The position numbers and the translations under genes are program-made. A stretch of 64,000 nt of DNA. It comes from Straminergon stramineum. Lineage: Eukaryota; Streptophyta; Bryopsida; Hypnales; Calliergonaceae. This document shows, piece after piece, positions 1 to 12,245 of the stretch. Below the pieces are notes generated by a model. It was not told where the DNA came from, did no database searches, and was given only the letters and a program-made list of their open reading frames with translations. The stretch covers positions 24,247,001 through 24,311,000 of the forward strand of contig OY987265.1 in NCBI GenBank assembly GCA_963920665.1. Reading direction: 5' to 3'. The number at the start of each line of letters is the position of its first letter. Positions within the stretch are counted from its first letter, which is position 1.

Positions 1-158
1 AAGGGGATCATGTTCTGTTTTGGGGGCGATCTTTCGCCTCGCTCAAAAGCGATACATTTTCTGGGAGGACATATTTGACAATATATTCATCTTTCTCGGC
101 AGATGAAATTGCTGAATTGCTAGAAATTCTGAGGATAAAATTGCTCTTTTTTTTTGAA

Positions 159-404
159 ACATTCATCCCAAAAACAACAATATTCATTAGGAAACTAACC
201 CCCCATTGCATCAATATTGTTGCAATGGTTGACCAGTCCAACATTGAAATTGTATTGTCACAATATTGCAAATAGTATTGCAACAATACATTTTCAATAT
301 ACCCACAATACAATTTCAATATTGGATTGTTCAACCATTGCAATAGTATTGATGCAATGAGGGGGTAGTTTCTTGATGAATATTGCTCTTTTTTGGATGA
401 ATGT
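159..404. mobile_element. Long fold-back (MITE-like) element
   Basis: Two arms of about 100 bp (159-259 and 305-404) are near-perfect reverse complements around a loop of about 45 bp. Shared blocks include CCCATTGCATCAATA, TTGCAATGGTTGA and ATTGAAATTGTATTGT. The loop itself holds a smaller inverted pair (TGTATTG / CAACAATACA). Similar but diverged strings reading GATAAnnTTGCTCTTTT occur on both sides (about 134 and 430). No coding capacity is evident; the ORFs crossing it on both strands follow from the symmetry. A non-autonomous transposon or fold-back element is the simplest explanation; I cannot assign a superfamily. Confidence 0.75.
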
Positions 405-554
405 ACATACAAAAACAAATTTTTAAGATAATGTTGCTCTTTTTAATTTTCATCCATGTTTTGCATGTTTTTATTCATGTATGTAGATGCAAACACCTTA
501 ATCAATCTATTGAGGATTACTTTCAACACTACATAAAATATATGAAAACTAACC

Positions 555-855
555 TAAGGTAGTTTGCTCTTAAAGCAACCTGTAAAGAACTAATTGCATT
601 TCTACGGGGGAAGCTAAATTTCTTTAAAAAAATTTAAGTGAATTTAAGTAGGAAAATAAATGGAATTGGCACGGAACCAAAGTCATTTCATATTTTCTAG
701 ACCTTTGTGGAATTAGACAATTAGTTACAAATTTTTGAAGTTGAAATGCAATGGTCACTAAAAGCGACCACCTCTTGAAATTTGCATTATTGGTACATTG
801 AAGAAAGCACAATGTACCTCTATATAGGTGGTCTCTTTCAATAGAGCACCCCACT
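555..855 (+). mobile_element. MITE family A, copy 1
   Basis: This block matches 23001-23281 in reverse orientation along almost its whole length. Shared stretches include GGAATTGGCA, TTTCATATTTT, GACCTTTGTGGAATTAG and ACATTGAAGAAAGCA. The ends form imperfect terminal inverted repeats: TAAGGTAGTTTGCTCTTAAAG on the left, and AAGTGGGGTGCTCTATTG when the right end is read in reverse. No coding sequence is seen, which points to a non-autonomous DNA transposon. Confidence 0.7.
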
Positions 856-3800
856 TTATTTCATGTTGTCCTTGTCAAGGATGAATTAGAAAATTTGAAT
901 TATATTTTGTAAGGTTTGATTTTGTGTTTTTTTCACCTCTTTGGGGAGGGTCTTCAATTCCTAATGTGAATTCAAATTTCTTAGTATAAATGAATGAGTC
1001 TTGCATTTTCTAGGGGGGGGAGGGAAGGGCCAATGTCAATAAGTTTTCCCTGGCCACAGTCCAAAAGTAAAGCTACAAGTATTCCTTGGAGGGGAACCTT
1101 ATTTTTCACATTGGAATGTACAAAAGAACTTAGTGTTTAGGGTGGTTGATCAAATTATTATCTTATCATTGAAGATCCTGAAAAAGCAATGGAAGGTCAT
1201 GAAATACAAAATTAGTCAAGGACCAAAAATGTCCTCCCTCCTCGAGAAAGTTCATAGCACCACTCTTGATATTGCCTAAGATAACTACACCAAATTGTGA
1301 CTCTTTTTCTAAACAAAACCCTACAAATTTTTGTCTAAATTGTATAGCCTTTATTTATGAGAATTTAAGGTTGATTTTGGGTTCATCTATTTTTAATACT
1401 TTAAAATTTTGATAGTTAATTCATAAGGTCTCTAAAATGGATGCTAAGAGCATCTAGAATCCTCTTTTGATTTTTGATAAGATTAATCAAAAGCTTGATA
1501 CTTTAATAATAGAAACCTTCATCAAGTGATTATTCAAATGGTTTTAGGTGTTGTTACTTTAAAGTACTTAAGATTTGAGTTTCACTTTCTTGCAACTTTG
1601 GATAGATCCTTGTGACTTTATTTTTTGAATTTTTACATTTTAGTTCTAAGATAGGCCCTAATCATTATACTTCGTGTGTGAGTCTTTGTTGTAAGAAAAT
1701 ATAATTTCTTGTGCTACTAGAACATTCTCACTACCCAGATTGACATTTTCAAATTTATATCAAAATTATTAGTAATTTAGCTTTCTATTTAATTTTGTAC
1801 CTACTTTCACTAAGAGTCTTTCTCTTAGACAATTACGATTTTTTTCTTCTTATTTTTTATTTCTTTCACATACTCTCAACTCATTTTTCAACATGCAGTT
1901 TCAAATTGTCTTCAAGTTGTAAGACACTTTCATTTTATACTAAAATTTTAGAAAGACACAGTGGATCAAAGTGTATTAAAAATATATAGATGAGATTATT
2001 AAATGAATTATTTTTTGGAGAGATGAAAAACAATCTTAGTCGTTTTATAATTTTTGACTCTATAGTAATATTTTACAAATTTTCAAAGTTGAGAATATAG
2101 GATAGCCTACACACAAGAAAAGGCTCACCTTGAATGGATACACTTGAAGTATGAAATGTCTCAATTTTCATTGGTTGCTTCAAAATCTCACCTCTCATTG
2201 GTTGTTTTTGAAAAATTGAGGTGATTTTGAGTCATGGAAGTATTCCTTCAAGACCATTTTTTAGGTGTCAGAAAACAAAAGGTGTTGCAATTTTATGGGT
2301 ATTTCTACCTTATATAATCATCTTTAATAGTGTGGACTTAGCCATTAGACCCAAGTTGGAAAGTTGTTGGAACAAGTGACTTGAATATTATAGATTTGGG
2401 AAAAACGATTGAATTTGTAAAACTATTTGACCAAATTTATAAATTTTGATAATTTGTTGACAAACATGTTCTCAAATTTAATTAAATGAAAAAAATTTAT
2501 ATTAGTTTCTCAAAAAATAAAATGGGAATACTAATCTTCTACAAGCCCTCCTAATAATTATGAATATAATACAATTCAAAGCTACTTTCTATGAACAATG
2601 GCAACTCTAAACCCTAAACCCTAAACCTAACACAACTACCTCTCCAATTTTGTGTCAAGAATTTACAAAGACCTATGTTCAATTACAAATGTTTTATAGG
2701 AATGGATACATTTTCTATTTTATGCAAATAGTTGAGTCAGTCCAACTCTCAAGAAATTATTTGTATTACTAGAATACCAAGAGGTTGGTAAAATATTCAT
2801 AAAATGAAGAATAGAAATTTTTCCTACAATGAAAAAAATGAAAAATATCTAACAAAATTAGATATGAATTGGTCATCATTTGATAGTACTTAAAAAAGCA
2901 TTGGAGCCCTACTATTGGAACACAACACTACCCATCTATTGAATTGCAAAGCAATAGAAATTGCTTATTGATTGTGATTTTTGAAGTTCAATATAATCCT
3001 TCATGTCTCTTGCACAATTTAAGCTAGATCACTTCTCTTCCTTCATCTTTAGGCTGCACCCTTTTATTGCTTGTTTAAGATAGAATGATAAAAACATGTT
3101 GAAAGTCAAACTTTTACTAAATAAAAAACACCTGTAGTCTATAGCGTTTATGTGCTAATTTCATTTTTTGTTCTAACACAAACTTCTATAAAACTAACAA
3201 AAGCATCTATTCCAATCCATACACATTTATATTTGAGTTTTTAACAAAAACAAATTGAAATGATCTACACTATTATATGCAAGACCTATTTATGACTACT
3301 ATTAGATCTTCTCGAGGACTTTCAAAGACAATTGACTACATCATCTTCATATGAGGGTGTATGCATAGTTGACAAGATCAAAAGCAACAAAGTCCCTATC
3401 AACGAAAGTCTCTCAAAGTCCATAGGCAAGCTCTAAGCTAGTAGCCATTCTACATGCTTTAGTACCCTACAAAGGCGGGAGAATGTGTATATTTGAATTA
3501 GATGGGTATGGGTAAAGCATGCAAAGGTCATAGGCCATAAATCTTTGTTGGAGTTTCAATCTACAATATGTGTGCTCTTGGAAGTGGCAGAATTCCAAAT
3601 AACTATATTTTAGAATGATCCCATATTCTTGTACAATGTTTCATTGAAAAACACACCCATGCAGAGGTTTCAATCTATACCAAAGGAGATAGCCAAAAAA
3701 ATGAAAAAATAATAAAGTAAGGCTTTGAAGGGGAAATTTCAAAATATTTACCATTTTAGATGATAAAAAAATCCTTCACAATTGCAATACATCTATGATA

Positions 3801-5327
3801 TGTGAATAATCAATTTGGAACACTTAATTATTATCATATCTACCTACTATAGAGTCCATTTTTTTCAGTATAGAAGTTTATGTATTCAAAAAGCAAGCTT
3901 AAATACATAGTGTTGACATTGTGACAATCCATAATAATCCATACAAAAGTCTCCCTATACTTAATATGAATGATTTTCTAAACATTCATCATAGAGTTGC
4001 TTAAGCAACCATATATAGAATAAAAATGTATGAATTTTTAATTAATTAATTTTCTATATTATTATGTGTCATAGTCCTTGCAATAAAAAGAGGTCCTTGA
4101 AAACATCATTGTGACAATGATTTTGGTCCACTCAACTATGCATCCACCCATGATGGTATGCTCAAGATGTGTGGGTGATATCAATGGTGTTGTAGCACTA
4201 TTCTATGTGTAACCAAGGATTTTGAATAAATTGTTAACAACGAGATGACCTTTCCTAAATGGCACAAGCAAGTTTGTAAGATTCTTGTAATGACCAATCT
4301 TAAGTTACTTGTTTGCTTTAATTGAAAGCTTTTATATTTATCAAGAAACTAGGCAAGTCATTGCAATTGCCTTAAATTGAATCCATTGCATAAATCCCTT
4401 TATCTTTCAAACCATTTAGTAATTCAAAGTTATTAAAGATGTGCCAAACTTAGTAGTGACAAATTCAAGTCATAGTAACTTAACCCATAATAAAGGATAG
4501 AATCCATGAGTAAATGGGCACTTTCAAATTCCTAATGGGTGGTTATAAGATTATTTGGTGATGGTTATAGTAAATTGTACATTATCACATGAAATCAAGT
4601 GTTTAGGATAATTTAGATACTTATTTGTGAGCCATAGATCAAACAATGTTTGATTGTGGATATACTTGGGGTATTCATGGCACCTGACTAAGGATGCTTT
4701 CATGTTTCCAAAAATAGAACTTTGAAATTCATAGAAATTACATATTTTTTTATAGAGAAATATTTTTAACTGCATTTCTCTTAACCTAAGATTCACCTTT
4801 CATGAAAATTATGTGCATATTCTCCAAATTATTCTGATTGCCTTGAAAGGATGGTCTTGTGTTCACATTCAGCATCTGAGGCTATGACCGGTAATATAAA
4901 TTCTAGCACTTGCGTGAATGAGTGGCCTCACTGCAGTAGTATCAAATGTAGTGGAAGTAGGAAGCCAATTGTTCCCAGTTTCCACTGCTAATTAACTTAT
5001 GTGAACTGACATGGTTGACATCAAAGCACTGCTGCGCAAGCAATCTGCATTCCAACAACTGAACCCAAGCTCTGCTAACCATTCCTTTTGACAAAACTGG
5101 TGCAATGTTCAGAAAGTATCCCTACACCGATGAAATCTCTATCTGAAAAGTACGTACCGCAATTCGACGTTTCCGCTTCTTCAAATTGCATATCAATTCC
5201 AAAGAGATCTGACACACTGAAAATCTTGTTCTAACGCATCTCCTGACTTCTTTCTAACATGAAGCACCCACTAGATTTCGTGTGAAAAATGAAATAACTT
5301 AAGGTCATCAAATTCATACATCTACAA
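856..5327. other. AT-rich intergenic DNA
   Basis: No gene can be supported here. The stretch is strongly AT-rich with only short chance ORFs. A short plant-telomere-like run (CCCTAAA units) lies at about 2605-2630. From about 4860 the base composition rises towards that of the neighbouring gene, so the last few hundred bases probably include the 3' untranslated region and downstream flank of the U-box gene. Confidence 0.5.
2605..2630. repeat. Short interstitial telomere-like repeat
   Basis: About three consecutive, partly imperfect CTAAACC units of the plant telomere type (CCCTAAA) occur. The array is very short and could be a promoter-type telo-box, a scar of break repair, or chance. Confidence 0.4.
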
Positions 5328-8300
5328 TCATACATCCTCTGTTGCAAGAACACACACATCATTGCTCACAACTGGCTGCTGCTCTTCAACAGTTCTGGCC
5401 AATGACCGGTACTGAAGGCGCACATTCTCTCCGTTGTCCAGAAGACGAACCAGGTACCTGCGTCGCCACCAAGTTAAAGCTTCATGTCATTAACTGGCAT
5501 GAAAAGTTTAAAAAACCCTATATTGAGGACTACTAAGCCAAACACGAGTTATTTATAACGCCAAAGCCAAAAAAATCAAAATAATGTACTTGTAAGCCAC
5601 CTATTGATACTCTAAGACATCTAGCGCGATAATAGGGAATTTTTAACTTCTTACCAGCCATTCAAACATTGAGATATGATAGAAGCCTCTCTTCCCACGA
5701 GCTTTTCTGGTGTTCGCTTGTTTCCCTGCAAAAATCGCATGCATCGAAGCCCCAAGATATATAAATCATATAATAACGAAATCTCTATGCAGTGTCTTAA
5801 ACCCTAAAGTCCCAAGGCCATTTTTTCGTCAAAAATCAATCAAAATTGCCATTTTCAATGCAAACAAACAAAATTTTAAACCCAATCATAGGATCTTGCA
5901 CTACACTAGTATGAGAATGTTTGGAAGGAATTTGAAAAACTTTGACCATATTGATCCCAAGATATAAGCATTTAAGGGGAAGAAAATGAGTTTTTTGCTC
6001 CTAGCTTGACTTAATATTTTGGCTTTTAACTTAAAAATCTTGGACTACAATTTGTGAATTATAATTTTTTAATGTTGAAGAATAGAGTTGAGAGTTTTGG
6101 GAAAAGAAAGACAAAAAAGTCACAATTAAGAAATTATTAAGTTGAAGTAGGTGTGAGATAGAAGGAAAAATTAAATTCTTGATAGCTCTAAGATAGAATT
6201 GAAACACACTAATCTCAATGGTAAGACTGTTATAGAAAGCAAACAAAATCACATGCAACTTCTCTTTTCAAAATTGTTGAAATTGAGTTAAAAGACAGAT
6301 CCAATACATTCTTTTCTCAAGAATTCGCCAAGATTGCTTGCAAAACAAGAAGCTTTGTAAATTTCACATTCCTTATCCAAATGGAATGAATCAAATCTTT
6401 CCACATAGACAAGAATATAATCTATAAGACATAAATTTAAAAAAAATATTATTGAGTTTTTTTGCTTTTTTCCCTGCTTTCATCTATTTTGGGCTTATTG
6501 TGGCATGACCTATGCTCCTAAGCACCAATTGAAATAAAAATTATATTCCCCAAATGCTAATCAGTTTTCTAGTTACCACAAAAAAACTTTCCAAAAAATC
6601 TTGCCACAAATTTAGATCATAGGTACATATCATCTAAATTTTTAGAGACTCTTGGAACTTCAGGGGTTAAGCAACAAAACAATTATGTAAAGCCCCATTC
6701 ATTTCAGCATAATTCTTTTGAGGTATAAAGTATTCCTAAAATGGAAGAAAAAAAGGAAATCAATATAAATTTCATTCAAAACCAAGATCAGGCGTACCTT
6801 AATCAGAACTCTTTCATCAACAGTAAATGGATGCACTACTTGTGGCTTCGCTTGACTACCAGGCTGAGGACTGCCGTCCTTCTCTGGTGGTGGTGGTGAC
6901 TGCAGAGCAAAAAAATGGCTCAGAACCAGGCACATCTGAGTCAAACGATGACAAGCTCCAAATCTATACATGCAAGGGAGTCGCAAAGCAGAAAAAGAGA
7001 AACCACCGATAAAAAGCAATTGGCAATGTAGACGGAAAGTGTAATGAGAGCACGTAAGGTAGAAATCTGAACTAGCAGAGGATACCAGGAAACAATACCT
7101 TGAGAGGTCTTTTCAATGGGGTATATTCAACTAGTTCACTAGATTCTCTCTTGCGCTTTGTACTCCGTAAAAATGCGGTGTCTACCTGCTTGCTTTGTTC
7201 CTCGCGTTTGAAGGCGGCAGCGGCTGCCTGTAAGGCTGTCACAGACACGACATTACAAACACTAGTACGGATAACAATGCCAGTCTCAAACTTTCTTCAC
7301 TGTCCTTTTAACAAGACCGAGAGACTGGAATATTCGTCACCTCAATTGTTACCTCATCTGTCTGCATTAAACAACTCAGCACAGTTTGCCGTGCTTATCA
7401 GGAGCTAGATACTTTTGAACAGTGCACTGTCAAAGCCAACATCTCATCATTTGATGCAGAGCACATTTGATTCGTAAACTTTGAGATTGGTCCCTAGGTC
7501 ACTGGTCACTAGCCATTCACTAATTTTTCCTCAACAAATGGTAATTAATTTGATCAATACGACTGTGGATGGCAAAAGAAAACCAAAAAACTGAGTGTTG
7601 TCAGTAATGTATCACATAGCTTACCCTTGTTTTCAATTAAAGAACTCTCTGTCACTCCTCTCCCACAATGTGTACACAGCAGCTGCAAAAACACAAAATC
7701 ATAGCTAAAGATCGCCCCTTCTAGAAAAAATGTCAACAAGATATCAGACTTTCTACTAGATACTGTATAATGTAACATTAACAATATAGCAACTATTCAA
7801 GCATATTGCATGGACTAGGGTAAAAACAACAGTAAATAATGATCACATAGACGGTAAATATCAATGTATTGAAAGTTATACCACAGAATTCATGACCAGT
7901 TATACGTAAGGAAAAGTTCGTCAATTAATTAACAAATATAACAGTAAGGTACCGTAGCATAGACTCTTTGCAGAGTCCCACCACCATATGAATGGCCGCA
8001 GACGGACGCCTTTGCATCTTCCAAAAATTCGCCCCTGTATCCCATAGTCACATCCATTGCACATAAACACGTGAACTTTACACTTTACCTCATAAAAGCC
8101 TCATGCGAGAGTTTTGCATTGTACTATCAGTCAGAGCAACACAGAGAATTAACGTGTTCTGGATTGCAAACAGCGAGGGGCCACAATCGAGCATATTTAA
8201 CACTTACGTAAGCGGGTCGAGTAGAGAACTTCGTAGTGTAAGCGCTCCATTTGTGTTGGCTGCCTCCTGTGGCATGTTCAGTGAGTTAGCGACGTCCAAG

Positions 8301-10458
8301 CCAATTGGTTTTTATTCTTCCCGTAGTGAAATATCAACTCAGTTTTCCACTAATTGATGAAAACGTAGGGAAAGAGGGTGGAGAATCTCACAGTGTAAGG
8401 ATCCAAATTCTTTCCAGGGACAAGCTCGGCAGCAGTCAAAGTTTCGAGAAATGTTTTCACCGAGATGGATCCATATCCTTTCGCAAGCGTATGACCAGCC
8501 TCGGCTACTGCCTTGCAGTCGATAGTTGCACTCATTCGAGGCATCAGACGAAAAGCTAAGGTTGTTCTGCTCCTTGTATCACCCAGTAAACCACAATGTC
8601 GGTATGCATCCAAACTATGCAGCTTTTATGTATTGTTGAAAACTTTGTAGTAGCCTAATGCCAGGACTTTTGTACCGATTGCAGCCTACACTAAGGAAAT
8701 CGTGTCATTTGTCAGCACTGGACTGCACACCTGCTGCTGGGGATGGGAGCCGTAGCAGAAGAAGACACGGGAACCACGCGAAATACACCAGCCCTTCGAA
8801 CACCAGCGCTGGCTTGTTCTAAAGTTTTCCCTGCAATTAACAACAGATGTCCCGGACCCACTGCATTATCAGCCTGGTACCAGCGTCCATTTGGATCCAT
8901 CACCTGCTACCGCCAACATTGAACACACATAAGTACACCTCTAGGTCTGGATGATGATAATAGCCTTACGCTGTGCGTTGACATCTCTTTAAAATGAACC
9001 AATGAGGAAGGCATACAAATCTCACCTCTGGATACTATGCACTGGATGAAAGGTACAAGTATACATGAGAAGGATTGAGAAAGGTATAGACCTGCAAACC
9101 AGGTGTGTCGGATGCGATCAATAACAGAAGCCCTTTTTCCACTTCTTCTGGGGTTCCAGAATCGCCAATAACTGCTTCTTCATCTGACCCCGCAGCATGA
9201 AATGCTGTGGCGGTTAGCACAGATGAGGAAATCTCTCCCTTCAAAAGAGGAAGGTCATCGAGGAGGTGGCCAAACGCACTGCCACATTACAATGACATAC
9301 CCCGTGTCAACGTGGGAGAAGACCCTGATACCATTTGGGGTTATCAAGTAGACCTTGAGAAGGAAAATCGTACGAAAATAACGAAGGATAAAGAAGCTAA
9401 AGTGTCAAACCCAGCAAGGATATACCAAATGCGACTATCATAGTCCTTATTGGCTACAAAAGAGCATATCCCTCAATCCAGCTTAGTGATAGAGCATCAG
9501 CAGACTGAGACGGTTTGTAGGGTGCACGGAGCCAGAATAATTACAGATCATTGACGCGTCCCTTCAACCTTCGGTTACAGACTTAAAATAGAGACACGCT
9601 AACGAAGAATACTGACGAACAATTAGCACTTGGAATGAAGAGCCCCCATATGAGAAACACTATACTTATAGAAATTCTTACTCTCCACGAAGCCTGAGAT
9701 AATGTGCAATCGCACTTAAAGAAGCTCGTGAAGTTTTCCCCAGGCAACGGTAGACCTCAGGCATGCATGGAGGCGGAGGCTCCAAAGCAGCGCCTTCTGG
9801 AGACCTGCAACATGTGAACAGGTACTATTACCTAAATGATTTCCATGTAATTCAAATCTCAAAAGCCACCTAATGACATTTTATTAAAACCTAGAAGAAA
9901 CAATATACAGTTAGGGAACCATGGAAGGAAAAAGAAAAAACTTTGTGCAATAAGGAGGAGACAATACCTTCCTGCCCGATAGTGGTACATCTCCTTCGTG
10001 GGAGCAGCCGAATAGCCTGAGAGATGGAGCCAATCTGAGGGGTTCCATGATGAATTTGACTTCCTACTTCGAAAATAAAGCTTGGCAGAGTCAAGAGCAC
10101 AGCGTACAAGAGCTGCATCTTCTCCGTTCAGTTCAATAATTACAGCATTGTTGCGTGCCAAAGAGAGGGATAATTCCTCCACTGCACGCGTGTACACTCC
10201 AGAGGCCGAACCATCTTCTGGCAACAGCTCCCCGAGCTTGACCCTTCCAAGACCCTTACCCTCTCCATTTTCACTTACTGCATGATTCTGATAAGATGCA
10301 CAAGAGACGAACTTTAATCAAACAACTTCAATGAATCAAACCTGAAGAGAAACGCAAACGAGGACGAGCTATTAGAAATCTATGAAGAACTTCCTCAGCA
10401 ATCCCAAAACCTCAACGGCACCAAACTTCGGCCTCACCGTTACAGTTAGCATATTCAT
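5328..10458 (-). CDS. U-box protein with N-terminal 2-oxoglutarate/Fe(II)-oxygenase-like domain
   Basis: Thirteen coding exons on the minus strand, all with GT-AG borders and consistent phase: 10458-10438, 10287-9968, 9804-9682, 9278-9092, 8903-8731, 8614-8392, 8266-8208, 8034-7953, 7682-7625, 7235-7099, 6899-6798, 5725-5655 and 5457-5328, giving 561 residues. The N-terminal part (about residues 30-360) resembles the isopenicillin-N-synthase-like oxygenase fold (DTPGLQV, DPNGRWYQAD, GPGHLLLIAGK, then RTTLAFRLMP). About residues 360-440 form a U-box (LLDPLTGEFLEDAKASVCGHSYGGGTLQRV is split by an intron after LLDPL; CTHCGRGV and ALQAAAAAF follow). A lysine-rich linker and a small C-terminal domain (VGREA, QCLNGWYLVR, LDNGENVRLQYRSLA) complete it; from memory that tail resembles plant PUB62-type proteins. 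U-boxes recruit E2 enzymes, so a ubiquitin-ligase role is inferred. The residue matching the distal iron-binding His appears to be Phe (AGVFRVV), so catalysis is doubtful. The start is the first ATG of an open frame; an alternative leader exon exists near 11.1 kb. Confidence 0.85.
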
Positions 10459-11180
10459 GACTGGGATCTCCAGGCCGTGTATGTCAGCTCCTGCTACCTG
10501 TTCTCGATGACACTAGATATCTTAAAAGAGCTCCATTTCCATCACCCTGCAAGAAAATAAAACCATTGAATTCGCTGACAGCAGGTTTCTCACCAAATTG
10601 AAGAATACCTAGCCTAGACTGGATTTCAAGAAGCTCTGAAGGAAAAGAAACACTATAGTCAACATACATAACATCTGACAGCATAAACCTAAACTTCCAA
10701 AGCAATATAGTGCTGATTGGAGTTCCACACATTTACATGTAGCCTCTCAGTCGACATAGTACGCATACTGACGCCGTTTTAATCTCCTTGAAGCTTATGT
10801 CAAACCGGACAAAAAAATGCTCAACAACTCCAGGGACATTAAAAAAAAGCATTTCTCAAGAAGAGCAGAAACCTAGTAATAATCAAATGACCTTACCGAA
10901 GTACTGCAAAATTCTAGGCATCAATAATCAGCACCCTCACGTTTCCAAAACAGAAACCACAGGGGCAGTGTTCGAAATGCTTTCGGAAAAGACAACATAA
11001 ACCCTAGATACTTTAACATTGTCCGCGTAATTTAATCCATCGCAAAATAAGAAACTCAGCACGTACCATGCTTACTCATCATCGACGAGGATTTGATATG
11101 ACTGTTCACCGTCCCGGTTCGAAGCAGGAAAATGGAAAACCCTAGAAGATCGCTAATTCCACCATGAGCATGATTTTACC
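10459..11180 (-). promoter_or_regulatory. 5' leader and proximal promoter of the U-box gene
   Basis: The minus-strand leader contains splice signals and a short coding-looking exon beginning ATGATGAGTAAGCATG and ending at a GTACGTG donor near 11080. It joins in frame to a downstream open stretch at about 10555-10508 ending at a possible GTAGCA donor. That frame does not continue into the main reading frame, so I treat both as leader or alternative N-terminal exons containing upstream ATGs. Composition is nearer to that of genes than of the AT-rich DNA beyond 11.6 kb. Confidence 0.4.
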
Positions 11181-11671
11181 ATCATCTGAGCTTCCACTTC
11201 AAGCACATTGACGTCAAGCTAAAGACAGCAGCAGCATTGACCTAATCACAAATTGATGCTGCCAGCAACATGATGCATCATCACTCCATGGACGGATGAG
11301 TCAGGGTTTGGCATACCAAACAGCCTCCTCCCAGCACGCAAACCCTAGTCCATACGGTAGCACTTCCGGTAAATTTCGCATAATGGAGAATATTAAACAG
11401 CGCCGAACAAAACAGATCAAAACAGATCGGGAGGGGTGAAGATCCCAGAGCAGACTTCACTCGGGATTAATCCCCGAAGAGCATCTCCAGTGGCACGGTA
11501 AACAACGAGAACGGTATTTTTTGGGATGAAAAGTGTGCAATTTATGGTAGAATCCGTCCAAGTATTTTCATTTTTAGCCATGCCTATAATACAAAGTGGA
11601 TACACCTAGTGCAGGGATCACTCATGTTCTTTAATTTTTAGAGGGAATTGCATTTTTTCCAAAATTAAGAA

Positions 11672-12245
11672 ATATGAATGTCCCCTCAACTACGAATATT
11701 GCCCTCTACAATCTTGAAGCCGTCAAATGATTTTGGGAATATTTGTAGGGTTTTAGATAAGACCTCTACAAGTATTAAAAGTTCCTCATTTCATGTCCCC
11801 ATCTTCTAATGTCTTTGATGCAGGGACTAATGCTTTCTAAATTATCAGTCGTATCAAAGTTTTGTTCAAACATGCATACACTTGAATCCTACAATTGAAC
11901 AACAACTTCATCACATCTTCATGTCATGTCTTCTAATTGTTGTCAACTAAAGGTGTTTTGATCAACTAGGAATATTGCCCCCTCCAATCTTGAAGTGCCA
12001 TGCATCAAATTATTTGGGGAATATTTGTAAGGTTTCAGACAAGACCTCTATAAGTACTAAAAGTTCCTCATTTCATGCACCCATCTTCCCCTATCTTTGA
12101 TGTAGGGATTGACGCTTATCAATCATATCAAAGTATTGTTCAAGCATGTACACCCTTGAATCATATAGTTGAACAACAACATCATCACATCATCATTTAA
12201 TGTCTTTTGATTGTCATCCATTAAAGGCATTGATTAGTACAATTT
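11672..12245. repeat. Tandem duplication with about 275-bp period
   Basis: Two adjacent imperfect copies follow one another. Anchor strings such as GAATATTGCCC, CAATCTTGAAG, AAAAGTTCCTCATTTCATG and GTTGAACAACAAC recur about 275 bp apart (for example near 11693 and 11968). There is no coding potential. The copies have diverged by many substitutions, so the duplication is not recent. Confidence 0.8.

Noticed and set aside
8..418. 136-codon minus-strand frame at the window start
   Set aside because: It spans both arms of the fold-back element; the openness follows from the inverted repeat and AT richness.
5997..6670. AGGGGTTAA at 6662-6670 as the end of another TTAA element
   Set aside because: No matching TTAACCC partner end could be found within a reasonable distance, and it lies in an intron of the U-box gene.
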